A stretch of DNA of 6,327 nt from an uncultured Mollicutes bacterium (GTDB taxonomy: Bacteria > Bacillota_I > Bacilli_A > ML615J-28 > CAG-313), in contig URLJ01000041.1 of assembly GCA_900548675.1 (NCBI GenBank), forward strand, positions 1-6,327. The letters are read 5' to 3'. Shown here piece after piece: positions 1 through 6,310 of the stretch (position 1 is the stretch's first letter; every line of letters begins with the position of its first letter). The notes beneath the pieces are model-generated. The model was given only the letters and a program-made list of their open reading frames with translations, did no database searches and was not told the DNA's origin. The position numbers were made by a program, and so were the translations under genes.

Positions 1-58
1 TTTAGGTTATACACATTATAACATATAGATTTTTTTCTTTTTCAATTTTGGTCTCACA
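1..58 (-). mobile_element. Possible end of an inserted element (partial, runs off left edge)
   Basis: This sequence follows the premature end of the ABC exporter gene and does not encode a continuation of its ATPase domain in the reading frame I followed. On the minus strand it starts near TGTGAGACCAAAATTGAA (about 57 down to 40). This loosely resembles IS3-family terminal repeats, which begin with TG and contain a GACC-AAAA-TTG pattern. A promoter reading away from the ABC gene follows directly, as expected for a transposase promoter just inside an IS end. Too little is present to name a family. A deletion junction or another kind of island end would look the same. Confidence 0.3.
15..45 (-). 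promoter_or_regulatory. Leftward promoter with extended -10
   Basis: On the minus strand, TTGAAA (45-40) is followed after 19 bases by TATAAT (20-15), preceded by TG plus one base (23-21), which gives a perfect extended -10. The 19-base spacer is long, but the extended -10 compensates. Transcription would leave the window to the left, away from the truncated ABC gene, so it most likely drives a gene outside this window. Confidence 0.5.
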
Positions 59-1129
59 TCATTGACAAATCAACATATTTCCAAGGATATTATGATCTGA
101 TTCATTAGAATATGAAAAATCGACATTTCTAAATTCAATATCCCCAGTAAAATTATTTGGTTTGTATTCACCACTTTGTACTGATGGATTAGTATCAAGA
201 ACTTCATTAATTCTTCTTAAACTAGCTAATGCCCTTGTAATCATATTAAACATCATTGCAAAGCTTAATACCGACATTAGTATTTGCATGATGTATGTCA
301 ATGCCTTTGATACTTCACCAATTTCCATATTACCAATTTCAATAACTTGAAGACCTCCGATGTATATTATTAATATAATGGCAGCATCCAAAAAGAAAGT
401 TAGAAAAGGACTAACTAAAGCTCCTAGTTTTTGTACTTTTAAACTAATATCCGTTAAATTTCTATTGGATTTATCAAAACGCTTAATCTCGTGATCCTCT
501 TTCGCAAATGCTTTTATAACACGAGTACCTGTTACGTTTTCTTCCATAGTTATATTTACATCATCTATTTTCTCTTGAACAGTTAAAAATAGCGGTCGTG
601 TTTTTTTAACAAAAATAATTACCAACACTATTTCAATAGGGAGGATAATGGCTAACACCCAAATAAATTTAACACTGGTGCCAATCATACAAACTATTCC
701 GCCCACAAACATCATTATCATTCTTACAAACATTCTAACTGACATTGATACTAAATCTTGAACAGAGGTTATGTCATTTGTAATTCTCGTTACTAAAGAT
801 CCTGTCGAAAATTTATCGGTTTGAGCAAAAGACAAACTCATAACTTTTTTAAAGGTATCTTTACGTAAATCATTTGAAAACTTTTGAGCAGCAATGCTTG
901 CAAATATAGCTGATGCAAAGCCACATACTCCACCTATAACAACCGTTATAATCATATACAGACAATACTTATATATGATATTTAAATCCATATTTTTTAT
1001 GCCAGAATCTATTATTTTTTGCATATATTGGGGCTGAAATAAATCAGCAACTACTTCTCCAATCATCGCAATAGGCGCTAGTATTGCAAATACAATGTAG
1101 GGTTTTAAATACTTAAATATCGTTTTCAT
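59..1129 (-). pseudogene. ABC exporter half-transporter, truncated at the start of the ATPase domain
   Basis: This is a multidrug/lipid-type ABC exporter half-molecule (ABC_membrane plus ABC_tran family). The 356 residues contain a complete six-helix membrane domain (roughly 12-34, 55-80, 133-152, 155-175, 243-262, 275-295) with the usual cytoplasmic-loop features, such as the FST-G-L-TRI-ND stretch near 107-119 and the E-N-V-G-R-V-KAF stretch near 197-208. The linker then enters the first ATPase strands (G-D-IEF-NV-FSY, 329-340) and the protein ends at residue 356 with NMLICQ. Family members are about 570-600 aa, so Walker A, Q-loop, signature, Walker B and H-loop are all missing. It cannot hydrolyse ATP and is probably a broken gene. 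The start overlaps the end of marR by 17 bases with only a weak ribosome site, which suggests translational coupling. In intact MarR-ABC operons a second half-transporter often follows; none is visible here. Confidence 0.8.
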
Positions 1130-1562
1130 AATTCATAATCTCTAAAGCATTCATCTTTACTTTCTCTAACATTTTCATAAAAAGTTCTTTTTCTTGTAGT
1201 GAAAAGCCATGTAATGCATGTATCTCAATATTATTTATAATCCCTCTCATATTGTTATCCAAAGTTCGCCCTACTTCTGTTAAATAGACCCGCATTTGTC
1301 TTGCATCCGCAGTGTCACTTACTCTTCTTATTAATCCCTCATTTTCCATTTTTTGAAGCGTTAGGCTAATAGTTGGCGTACTCAAATAGCATAGACGTGC
1401 TAATTCTAGTTGTGTTTTGCCGTCTTCTCGCGATAGATTAAATAATATTGGTCGATATGTAGGATTAAATCCTACCTTATCCCCCATTGCTTTAATCTGA
1501 CTGCCAAATAATTTAGAAATTTCATTTATAACACATATTGGTCTTAAAATATCATCTTTCAT
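1113..1562 (-). CDS. MarR-family transcriptional repressor
   Basis: This is a 149-aa winged-helix regulator of normal MarR length. The wHTH spans about residues 38-100: the scaffold helix region GKTQLELARLCYLS (48-61), the recognition helix around TPTISLTLQKMENEGLI (62-78), and the wing SDTADARQMRVYL (82-94) with the family's Asp-x-Arg (D86, R88). Flanking helices at 5-30 and 100-146 should form the dimer interface. MarR proteins bind inverted repeats as dimers and release DNA when a small ligand binds. This gene is first in an operon with an ABC exporter, so it most likely senses an exporter substrate and represses both genes. Its start is fixed by a good ribosome site, TGAGGTG at 1575-1569. 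A perfect 28-bp palindrome overlaps its promoter, strongly implying autoregulation. The ligand cannot be inferred. Confidence 0.92.
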   Translation of the reverse strand: MKDDILRPICVINEISKLFGSQIKAMGDKVGFNPTYRPILFNLSREDGKTQLELARLCYLSTPTISLTLQKMENEGLIRRVSDTADARQMRVYLTEVGRTLDNNMRGIINNIEIHALHGFSLQEKELFMKMLEKVKMNALEIMNYENDI

Positions 1563-1568
1563 ATATTA

Positions 1569-1575
1569 CACCTCA
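1569..1575 (-). promoter_or_regulatory. Ribosome binding site of the MarR gene
   Basis: TGAGGTG lies 6 bases upstream of the ATG at 1562-1560 and fixes that start. Its upstream base touches the left edge of the palindromic operator (1575). Confidence 0.75.
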
Positions 1576-1602
1576 ATTAATTAGTTTTAAAACTAATTAA
1601 TT
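1575..1602. promoter_or_regulatory. Perfect 28-bp palindrome, probable MarR operator
   Basis: The arms AATTAATTAGTTTT and AAAACTAATTAATT are exact reverse complements with no spacer (centre between 1588 and 1589). The site overlaps the last three bases of the marR -10 element and covers the expected transcription start. Bound repressor would therefore block RNA polymerase. MarR-family operators are typically AT-rich inverted repeats of about 16-24 bp; this one is longer and perfect. In RNA the same sequence could form a leader hairpin, but its position over the start site favours a DNA operator. Confidence 0.8.
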
Positions 1603-1628
1603 TTAACATAAAAAAACAAAAAAAGCAA
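1600..1628 (-). promoter_or_regulatory. Promoter of the marR-ABC operon
   Basis: On the minus strand, TTGCTT (1628-1623), a 17-base spacer and TAAAAT (1605-1600) are present, with TG one base upstream of the -10 (extended -10). The predicted start is near 1593, inside the palindrome, leaving a leader of about 30 bases before the marR ATG. Confidence 0.7.
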
Positions 1629-1648
1629 GAATTTAACTATCAAAATAT

Positions 1649-1677
1649 TTGCATTTATTAATAAATTAATGTATAAT
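1649..1677 (+). promoter_or_regulatory. Promoter of the tRNA-Lys gene
   Basis: TTGCAT (1649-1654), a 17-base spacer and a consensus TATAAT (1672-1677) lie 10 bases upstream of the mature tRNA 5' end. It is back-to-back with the marR promoter; the two -35 boxes are about 20 bases apart. Confidence 0.7.
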
Positions 1678-1687
1678 AAATAGGCAT

Positions 1688-1763
1688 GCACCCTTAGCTC
1701 AGTTGGTAGAGCAAATGACTCTTAATCATTGGGTCCAGGGTTCGAGTCCCTGAGGGTGTACCA
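1688..1763 (+). tRNA. tRNA-Lys (anticodon CTT)
   Basis: This 76-nt gene has a full cloverleaf. Acceptor strands GCACCCT / AGGGTGT pair with a terminal G1-U72 wobble. U8-A9 follows, then the D stem GCTC/GAGC with loop AGTTGGTA. The anticodon stem AATGA/TCATT encloses CTCTTAA, giving anticodon CTT (reads AAG, Lys). The T stem CAGGG/CCCTG encloses TTCGAGT; the discriminator is A and CCA is encoded (1761-1763). It stands alone with its own promoter and terminator. There is no att-like duplication of its 3' end elsewhere in the window, so no sign that it serves as an integration site here. Confidence 0.96.
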
Positions 1764-1777
1764 TCTTTAGATTATAT

Positions 1778-1808
1778 GGCCTATAAATTTCATTATAGGC
1801 CTATTTTT
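1778..1808 (+). terminator. Intrinsic terminator after tRNA-Lys
   Basis: The 9-bp stem GGCCTATAA / TTATAGGCC (1778-1786 with 1793-1801) has a 6-base loop and is followed by TATTTTT. It lies 15 bases after the tRNA CCA and should end its transcript. Confidence 0.8.
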
Positions 1809-1812
1809 ATTA

Positions 1813-1841
1813 TTTACAAGTTATGGAAAACCTCATGTAAT
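1813..1841 (+). promoter_or_regulatory. Candidate promoter for the SAP-domain gene
   Basis: TTTACA (1813-1818), a 17-base spacer and TGTAAT (1836-1841) are a moderate match. It sits right after the tRNA terminator, where an independent promoter would be needed. Other AT-rich hexamers nearby could serve instead. Confidence 0.35.
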
Positions 1842-1894
1842 CCAGAATTAAAATTAAAAACTTCCTTAAATTTTAATGGAGATAAGTAAAGTAT

Positions 1895-2461
1895 ATGAAT
1901 AAAAGACCAATTTTAAACAATGATTTAAGCGAAAATGATTTTGGAAGCTATTATTATTTAAAAGAGGAGTTAATTGCATTTTGTAAAGAAAAACATTTAC
2001 CAACATCAGGAAATAAAATAGAACTTACCAATAGAATTGCAGAATATCTTACAAAAGGAATTATCTCAAAACCTTCTTTTAAAAAGCGTAAAAAAAGCAC
2101 CAATAATACCATTACCGAAAATTCAATAATTGAACCTAATATCAGTTTTTCTGAAGTAAATAGGGCTTTTTTTAAATCAAAAATAGGAAAAAGTTTTTCA
2201 TTTAATCTTCTTTTTCAAAAATGGTTAAAAGAGAATGCTGGTAAAACGTATCAAGAAGCAATTGCGGCTTATTATTATCTTTTAAAAGAAAAGAAAAATA
2301 TAAAAAATCCAATAGGCAAGCAATTCGAATATAACACATACATTAGAGACTTTTTTTTAGATAATCCTAAGAAAAGCCTCAATGACGCTATTACATGCTG
2401 GAAATACAAAAAAGTATCATTGGACATAATCGCTATGAGAGAACGGATCTTAAAGTTCTAA
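1895..2461 (+). CDS. SAP-domain protein with duplicated C-terminal module (DUF6434-like)
   Basis: This 188-aa soluble protein has no signal peptide or membrane helix. Residues about 10-56 look like a SAP motif: two helices, LKEELIAFCKEKHLP and IELTNRIAEYL, joined by the characteristic TSGNK turn. SAP motifs usually bind DNA or RNA. A basic linker follows (KKRKKS, 63-68). The C-terminal part (about 84-175) contains two copies of a roughly 34-residue unit, 97-130 and 140-173. Both start with I-G-K-x-F and share N, K, A-I and Y positions (10 identities of 34 without gaps). From memory this arrangement fits the uncharacterised SAP/DUF6434 proteins of Firmicutes; the exact DUF number needs a profile search. 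The likely ribosome site GGAG (1878-1881) is 13 bases from the ATG, longer than usual, so initiation may be weak. The function is unknown; nucleic-acid binding is inference. It ends in a shared terminator facing the permease gene. Confidence 0.8.
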   Translation: MNKRPILNNDLSENDFGSYYYLKEELIAFCKEKHLPTSGNKIELTNRIAEYLTKGIISKPSFKKRKKSTNNTITENSIIEPNISFSEVNRAFFKSKIGKSFSFNLLFQKWLKENAGKTYQEAIAAYYYLLKEKKNIKNPIGKQFEYNTYIRDFFLDNPKKSLNDAITCWKYKKVSLDIIAMRERILKF

Positions 2462-2488
2462 ATGATAAATAAAAGCAAAGTATAAGTA

Positions 2489-2512
2489 AAAAAGACCTAC
2501 AAAGGCCTTTTT
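2489..2512. terminator. Bidirectional terminator between the SAP gene and the purine permease
   Basis: AAAAAGACCT (2489-2498) pairs with AGGCCTTTTT (2503-2512) with one A-C mismatch around an ACAA loop. Poly-T follows in either direction. The stop codon of the leftward permease (2513-2511) lies within the stem's T run, so the two genes are packed tail to tail on one terminator. Confidence 0.7.
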
Positions 2513-3869
2513 ATAATAATATGATATTTAACACATAGCTTAGGACATAGAATAAAGCTATTATGTAAATTACTTTATTAACTTCTTTTCCTCTCTTGCT
2601 AGCAGACATCATTAAGCAATAGAAGATAATGCCAATTCCTAATCCATCACTTATTGAATAACAGAGGATCATTAAGATAACAATTAAGAACGTTGTCGCT
2701 ACGATAATTTTATCATTCCAATTAATATTTTTTAAGTCTGCAAACATCATTGAACCAACTGCTATTAACGCCATTGCAGTTACACTAGAGTGTGAGAAAA
2801 TGGAGAAAATAGGATAAGCAAAAATTGATAACAAGAATAATATACCTGTAACAACTGCTGTTAAACCTGTTCTTCCACCCATTTCAACACCTACGTTACT
2901 TTCAACGAAAGATGTTACTGGTGAAGTACCAAGAATACCACTAACAACTGCACCACCAGCATCAACTAATAATGCTTTATTTGCCCCTACTAGTTCTCCA
3001 CGTTCATTTATAAAGCCTGCACCGCTTCCCACAGCAAGCATCGTACCCGTTGTATCAAAGAGGTTAACGAATATAAATGAGAAGATAACAGCATACGTTT
3101 TTGGATCAAGTAAAACATCAAAATGGAAAAATGCTTGCCCAAATGTTTCTCCTAAAGATGCAAAATTACTAGATTCTCCAGAGAATGTTGGCATATTAGG
3201 TATACCACATCCACCTAGAATTAAGCCAACAATGGCCGTTATAGCCATTGCAAGTGGAATTGCAAAAGTAGAAATTTTTGATTTTAAATTTGAAATAATA
3301 AATACTAACATAACACCAAAGATGGCTAATAAAACACTTGGATCATCCAATTTGCCCAAAGTAACTAATGTTGAAGGCGAATCCATTATAATACCAGAAT
3401 TCTTAAAACCTACAAAAGCAATAAAGGCACCTAGGCCTACTATTATGGCATTACGTAAATCAAGAGGTATAGCCTCGATTATTTTTCTTCTTATTGGTGT
3501 AACCGTTATAATCACAAAAATAATCGATGCAACTAAAGTAATAGTTAACGCTTCGCCCCAGGTATAATTTAAAGTAGCACAAACTGTATAAGAAAAATAA
3601 GCATTTAATCCCATTCCAGCAGACAATGCAACAGGAAATTTAGCTATCAATCCCATCGCAAGACAAGCAATAGCTGAGGCAATAGCTGTCGCGATAAATA
3701 CACTTTCCGGATTCATTCCGGAACCATTAGCATCTGATAAAATACCTACGTTTAATGGTAAAATGTAGACCATTGCCAAAAAGATTACTATACCTGCTAA
3801 TATTTCTTTGGTATAAGTAGAACCACTTTCTCTAACTTTGAAAAAAGATTTTTCTTTTGAATTTTTCAT
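2511..3869 (-). CDS. AzgA-type NCS2 purine (adenine/guanine/hypoxanthine) permease
   Basis: This 452-aa polytopic membrane protein should import purine bases by proton symport at the cytoplasmic membrane, feeding nucleotide salvage. Family hallmarks are visible: the N-terminal E-I-LAGIVIFLAMVYILPLN (22-40), GMGLNAYFSY (85-94), the strongly conserved FVNLFDTTGTMLAVG (267-281), and the long signature LLVDAGGAVVSGILGTS then VTSFVESNVGVEMGGRTGLTA (300-338). Hydrophobic segments suggest 12-14 transmembrane passes and the length is normal. B. subtilis PbuG and PbuO belong to this family, but which base is carried cannot be read from sequence. The ATG at 3869-3867 is supported by AGAGGAAGT (3882-3874). 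It is monocistronic, divergent from an MBL-fold gene and convergent with the SAP gene. There is no purine riboswitch and no recognisable PurR box in its short leader, unlike many homologues. Confidence 0.92.
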   Translation of the reverse strand: MKNSKEKSFFKVRESGSTYTKEILAGIVIFLAMVYILPLNVGILSDANGSGMNPESVFIATAIASAIACLAMGLIAKFPVALSAGMGLNAYFSYTVCATLNYTWGEALTITLVASIIFVIITVTPIRRKIIEAIPLDLRNAIIVGLGAFIAFVGFKNSGIIMDSPSTLVTLGKLDDPSVLLAIFGVMLVFIISNLKSKISTFAIPLAMAITAIVGLILGGCGIPNMPTFSGESSNFASLGETFGQAFFHFDVLLDPKTYAVIFSFIFVNLFDTTGTMLAVGSGAGFINERGELVGANKALLVDAGGAVVSGILGTSPVTSFVESNVGVEMGGRTGLTAVVTGILFLLSIFAYPIFSIFSHSSVTAMALIAVGSMMFADLKNINWNDKIIVATTFLIVILMILCYSISDGLGIGIIFYCLMMSASKRGKEVNKVIYIIALFYVLSYVLNIILL

Positions 3870-3893
3870 AATTACTTCCTCTTCTAATAAAAG

Positions 3894-3915
3894 CCTATAA
3901 TCTATTTATCATAGG
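3894..3915 (-). promoter_or_regulatory. Stem-loop at the 5' end of the permease leader
   Basis: CCTATGAT pairs with ATTATAGG on the minus strand (8 pairs including one G-T, loop AAATAG). Flanking AAAA/TTTT pairs beyond a single bulged C. It falls at the predicted transcript start, so it may stabilise the mRNA. It is followed by CTTTTATT before the ribosome site and might act as a weak attenuator; that is speculative. Read on the plus strand the same hairpin is followed by five Ts. Confidence 0.45.
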
Positions 3916-3920
3916 TTTTT

Positions 3921-3948
3921 ATTATATCACAAAATCATATTTTTGTAA
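3921..3948 (-). promoter_or_regulatory. Promoter of the purine permease
   Basis: On the minus strand, TTACAA (3948-3943), a 16-base spacer and TATAAT (3926-3921) are present, with TG one base upstream (extended -10). The expected start near 3914 gives a leader of about 45 bases, too short for a purine riboswitch. Confidence 0.65.
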
Positions 3949-4040
3949 TGAAAGTTGCCTAAAAATTTAAAATATAAAGAAAAAATCGCTTAGATATTTT
4001 TCTTGTTTCACTCATAAAATAACACTTTTTTTTAATTTTA

Positions 4041-4049
4041 TGATATAAT
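4041..4049 (+). promoter_or_regulatory. Promoter (extended -10) of the MBL-fold hydrolase gene
   Basis: TGATATAAT is a perfect extended -10 about 28 bases upstream of the start codon. The -35 position (about 4021-4026, AACACT) is poor, so the promoter relies on the extended -10. The surrounding 16 bases (4035-4050) match the divergent permease promoter's -10 region at 15 of 16 positions. Confidence 0.6.
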
Positions 4050-4076
4050 ATAGACACAATATAGAAAGAGGATTTT

Positions 4077-4883
4077 ATGATAGAGTACAACAGAATTAAC
4101 CCCTTTCCTTTTCTTTACCACTTTCGTGATCCTCAAGGAACATGCTTTACACTAATTAAAGGTGAAAAGTTGGCGGTACTTGTCGACACAGGATATGGAA
4201 TAGGAAACGTGAAACAATTAATCGAAAATTTAATTTCCACTCCATACATCGTTTTATGTACCCATGGACATATGGATCACACTGCAGGATGTTTTCAATT
4301 TCCAGAAGTATATATTTCTAAAGGAGATTATGACCTATTTATCGAACATAATTCTAAAAAAAGAAGACTCCTAAATCTAGAGGACGCTAAAGAAAAAAAT
4401 TTAATTGATGATGATTTTGAAACTGACAAGTATGTATTTGCCCCTCTTCCTAAAGTTAATTTATTTGAACCTGGTTTTAAATTAGATTTAGGGAACATAG
4501 AGATTGAAATTATCGATATGAGAGGTCATACAAAAGGATCAATTGGCCTCCTTTTGAAAAATGAAAAACTTCTCTTAACAGGGGATGCTGCCATTTCAAT
4601 GATTTGGTTGTTTCTAAAGGAATCTACATCAAAAAGAACATACATAGATATGCTAAATAGAGTTAAAGAGCTTCCTTTTGATAACTTTATTACCGGTCAC
4701 ATAATGCGCGTTTTCCCAAAGAGATATTTTGACTATTACTTAGAAGTTGCGAAAGAAGCTAATACTATAAATTCTTCTAAAGTATCATTTCATAATTTTG
4801 AACGTCCTAATACTTATCAATATAGTAAAGTCTTTGAAAATGATACTATTGGAATATGTTTTCAAGAGCCAAAAGAAGATTAA
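4077..4883 (+). CDS. Metallo-beta-lactamase-fold hydrolase
   Basis: This 268-aa cytoplasmic protein has all metal-binding elements of the MBL superfamily. These are THGHMDH (H63, H65, D67, H68), the second-motif histidine in RGHTKGS (H151), the bridging aspartate in LTGDA (D170), and a final histidine in ITGH (H208). The early strand AVLVDTGYG (33-41) is also typical. It should bind two metal ions (usually Zn) and hydrolyse an ester, thioester, lactone or phosphoester; the substrate cannot be told from sequence. There is no signal peptide, so a secreted antibiotic-type beta-lactamase is unlikely. GAGG at 4068-4071, five bases before the ATG, supports the start. It forms a single-gene unit between its own promoter and a strong terminator. 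It diverges from the purine permease, but a functional link is unproven. Confidence 0.85.
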   Translation: MIEYNRINPFPFLYHFRDPQGTCFTLIKGEKLAVLVDTGYGIGNVKQLIENLISTPYIVLCTHGHMDHTAGCFQFPEVYISKGDYDLFIEHNSKKRRLLNLEDAKEKNLIDDDFETDKYVFAPLPKVNLFEPGFKLDLGNIEIEIIDMRGHTKGSIGLLLKNEKLLLTGDAAISMIWLFLKESTSKRTYIDMLNRVKELPFDNFITGHIMRVFPKRYFDYYLEVAKEANTINSSKVSFHNFERPNTYQYSKVFENDTIGICFQEPKED

Positions 4884-4891
4884 CAAAAAAC

Positions 4892-4917
4892 AAAAAAAGA
4901 GCGTGAGCTCTTTTTTT
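4892..4917. terminator. Bidirectional terminator between the MBL-fold gene and the surface-protein gene
   Basis: This is a perfect 11-bp stem, AAAAAAAGAGC / GCTCTTTTTTT, closed by a GTGA (GNRA-type) loop. Runs of A and T on the two sides make it work in both directions. The stop codon of the leftward gene (4918-4916) overlaps the T run. Confidence 0.9.
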
Positions 4918-6247
4918 AATTATGACTAAAGCCAACAAGCTTTCCTCCGCTTTTTAACTCATCATCGACATTTTTATAATCATTATAGGCCTTTCCCCAT
5001 GCACTATAGTAGTACACATCACCATCCGATTCGTACTTCATATATAAGCCTTTTACTATAATAGTATTATCTTTTACCAGTGTTGTATCTAATTCTGTGT
5101 AAACTACAGTTTGATCTTTAATCCATTCATTGTTTTCTATTACATTATCTTTTAATAAAACTTCATTTTGAGCAAGTCCAATGATATTAGCAGCGTTGTA
5201 TGCGGCTTTTATGGTATTTGCTTTAATAGTACAATTAGTTATTTTAGTAGTACCATTCTTATCTGCTGCCATACCTATTAAAGGTGCTATCTTACCATAA
5301 CCTGTAATTGTAGATGATATCACACTTACATTGTTTAATTCAACATTTCCATATGCATAACCAACCACTATTCCGTACACATTTCCAGAATAATGCTTTT
5401 CTGTAGAACTTTTTCTTGATATAGTAGCATTTTCAAATTTTACATCTTTAATAACGGCACCATCTCTTACATCTTTAAAGAAACCATTACCATATGCTAA
5501 ATCGTTTTTAATGTTTAAATTTTTGATTGTATGATTGCCACCATCAAAAGTACCTTTAAAAGTAGTCAATGGCTCCCATACAATTTTCTGTAAATCGTAA
5601 TCAGAAAGCAACGCAACTTTTTTAGTTTGATATTTTTCATCTGCTTTTAAACTTTCTTTAAATTTTAACAAATCACTTATATTATATAAATTAACACCAT
5701 CAAGAATGGGATTATTAGTGGTCTCACTTTCTTTTACTGCCTCTATTTTACATTTTAGTATCGATTTAGATGAGTCAATAGCTTCCTTTAAAGAGATGGT
5801 AAAATGTTTTTTTTCGGCATCTTTATCTATTTCTAACATATTCCAATTTGACACATATGTCATACCTTCACTAGTATATTCATCTGAAGATATTATCATA
5901 TTTTTTACTAAATTTTCACCATCACTATATTCTATTACGTAACGGTATTTAACTTTAACATTACTTTTATTGTTACCTTTTATATCAAATTCAATTTTAT
6001 CATTAGTTTTCATTGAAGTTACTTCAATATTATTATCTACAAGAGTAGCCATGCCACCATCACTAAATTTATTATTTTCTTGCAGTTTATCATTCGAAAA
6101 AACCTTTAAATTTTCTATTACAACCTCTACTTCCATGATATCTTTTTTATCTACATTATTAGCTTGAACTAGCGCTTTGATACTAGCTGCTAAAGTAAGT
6201 ATCAATAGTATCGTTATTGTAATAGACCCTGTTAATCTTTTTGTCAT
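4916..6247 (-). CDS. Secreted protein: TasA/SipW-type-like domain plus GLUG-like beta-solenoid
   Basis: This 443-aa protein has a signal peptide: basic MTKR, hydrophobic core about 5-25, likely signal peptidase site after VQA (29). Residues about 38-172 are strand-rich. They resemble TasA/camelysin-like exported proteins: N-x-SNVKVKYRYVIEYSDGENL (94-113), a later W-N-M-L (135-138) and a closing CKIEAVKES (166-174). That match is from pattern only. Residues about 185-375 look like a right-handed beta-solenoid with GLUG-like turns: FKGTFDGGNHTIKNLNI (230-246), then NGFFKDV-x5-IKDVKFENATI, VYGIVVGYAYGNVELNNVSVI, and two weaker rungs. A tail rich in Tyr and Lys closes the protein. There is no LPXTG, transmembrane or S-layer anchor, so it is probably released or matrix-associated. 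GAGGAGG (6258-6252) fixes the start. It is monocistronic under a promoter inside an inverted repeat. Its function is unknown; adhesion or matrix is inference. Confidence 0.75.
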   Translation of the reverse strand: MTKRLTGSITITILLILTLAASIKALVQANNVDKKDIMEVEVVIENLKVFSNDKLQENNKFSDGGMATLVDNNIEVTSMKTNDKIEFDIKGNNKSNVKVKYRYVIEYSDGENLVKNMIISSDEYTSEGMTYVSNWNMLEIDKDAEKKHFTISLKEAIDSSKSILKCKIEAVKESETTNNPILDGVNLYNISDLLKFKESLKADEKYQTKKVALLSDYDLQKIVWEPLTTFKGTFDGGNHTIKNLNIKNDLAYGNGFFKDVRDGAVIKDVKFENATISRKSSTEKHYSGNVYGIVVGYAYGNVELNNVSVISSTITGYGKIAPLIGMAADKNGTTKITNCTIKANTIKAAYNAANIIGLAQNEVLLKDNVIENNEWIKDQTVVYTELDTTLVKDNTIIVKGLYMKYESDGDVYYYSAWGKAYNDYKNVDDELKSGGKLVGFSHN

Positions 6248-6282
6248 ATTTCCTCCTCGTATAATATAAATTGTTCATAATT

Positions 6283-6310
6283 ATTTTAATTGATAATGAA
6301 CTAATATCAA
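6283..6310 (-). promoter_or_regulatory. Promoter of the secreted-protein gene
   Basis: On the minus strand, TTGATA (6310-6305), a 16-base spacer and TAAAAT (6288-6283) lead to a leader of about 30 bases ending in a strong ribosome site. Confidence 0.55.

Noticed and set aside
1688..1763. tRNA-Lys as an integration site for a genomic island covering the SAP gene
   Set aside because: No duplicate of the tRNA 3' end and no integrase occur in the window. The tRNA is intact with its own terminator.
3232..3567. Rightward 111-aa open frame inside the purine permease gene
   Set aside because: It is fully antisense to a clearly conserved transporter, with no ribosome site or family resemblance. It is a shadow frame.
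3976..4005. A/T-only stem AAGAAAAA / TTTTTCTT between the divergent promoters
   Set aside because: It lies upstream of both promoters, has no G-C pairs and a 12-base loop, and would not be transcribed from either promoter. It is probably compositional.
4077..4883. MBL-fold protein as an antibiotic-resistance beta-lactamase or a quorum-quenching lactonase
   Set aside because: The metal motif alone covers dozens of activities. There is no signal peptide and no specific lactamase or lactonase features that I could confirm.
1791..4992. 12-base direct repeat CATTATAGGCCT at 1791-1802 and 4981-4992
   Set aside because: One copy is a terminator arm and the other lies inside a coding region. There is no extended similarity around them, so coincidence is the simpler reading.
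5706..6167. Two rightward short open frames inside the secreted-protein gene
   Set aside because: They are antisense to a gene with a good signal peptide, ribosome site and solenoid pattern, and nothing supports independent coding.
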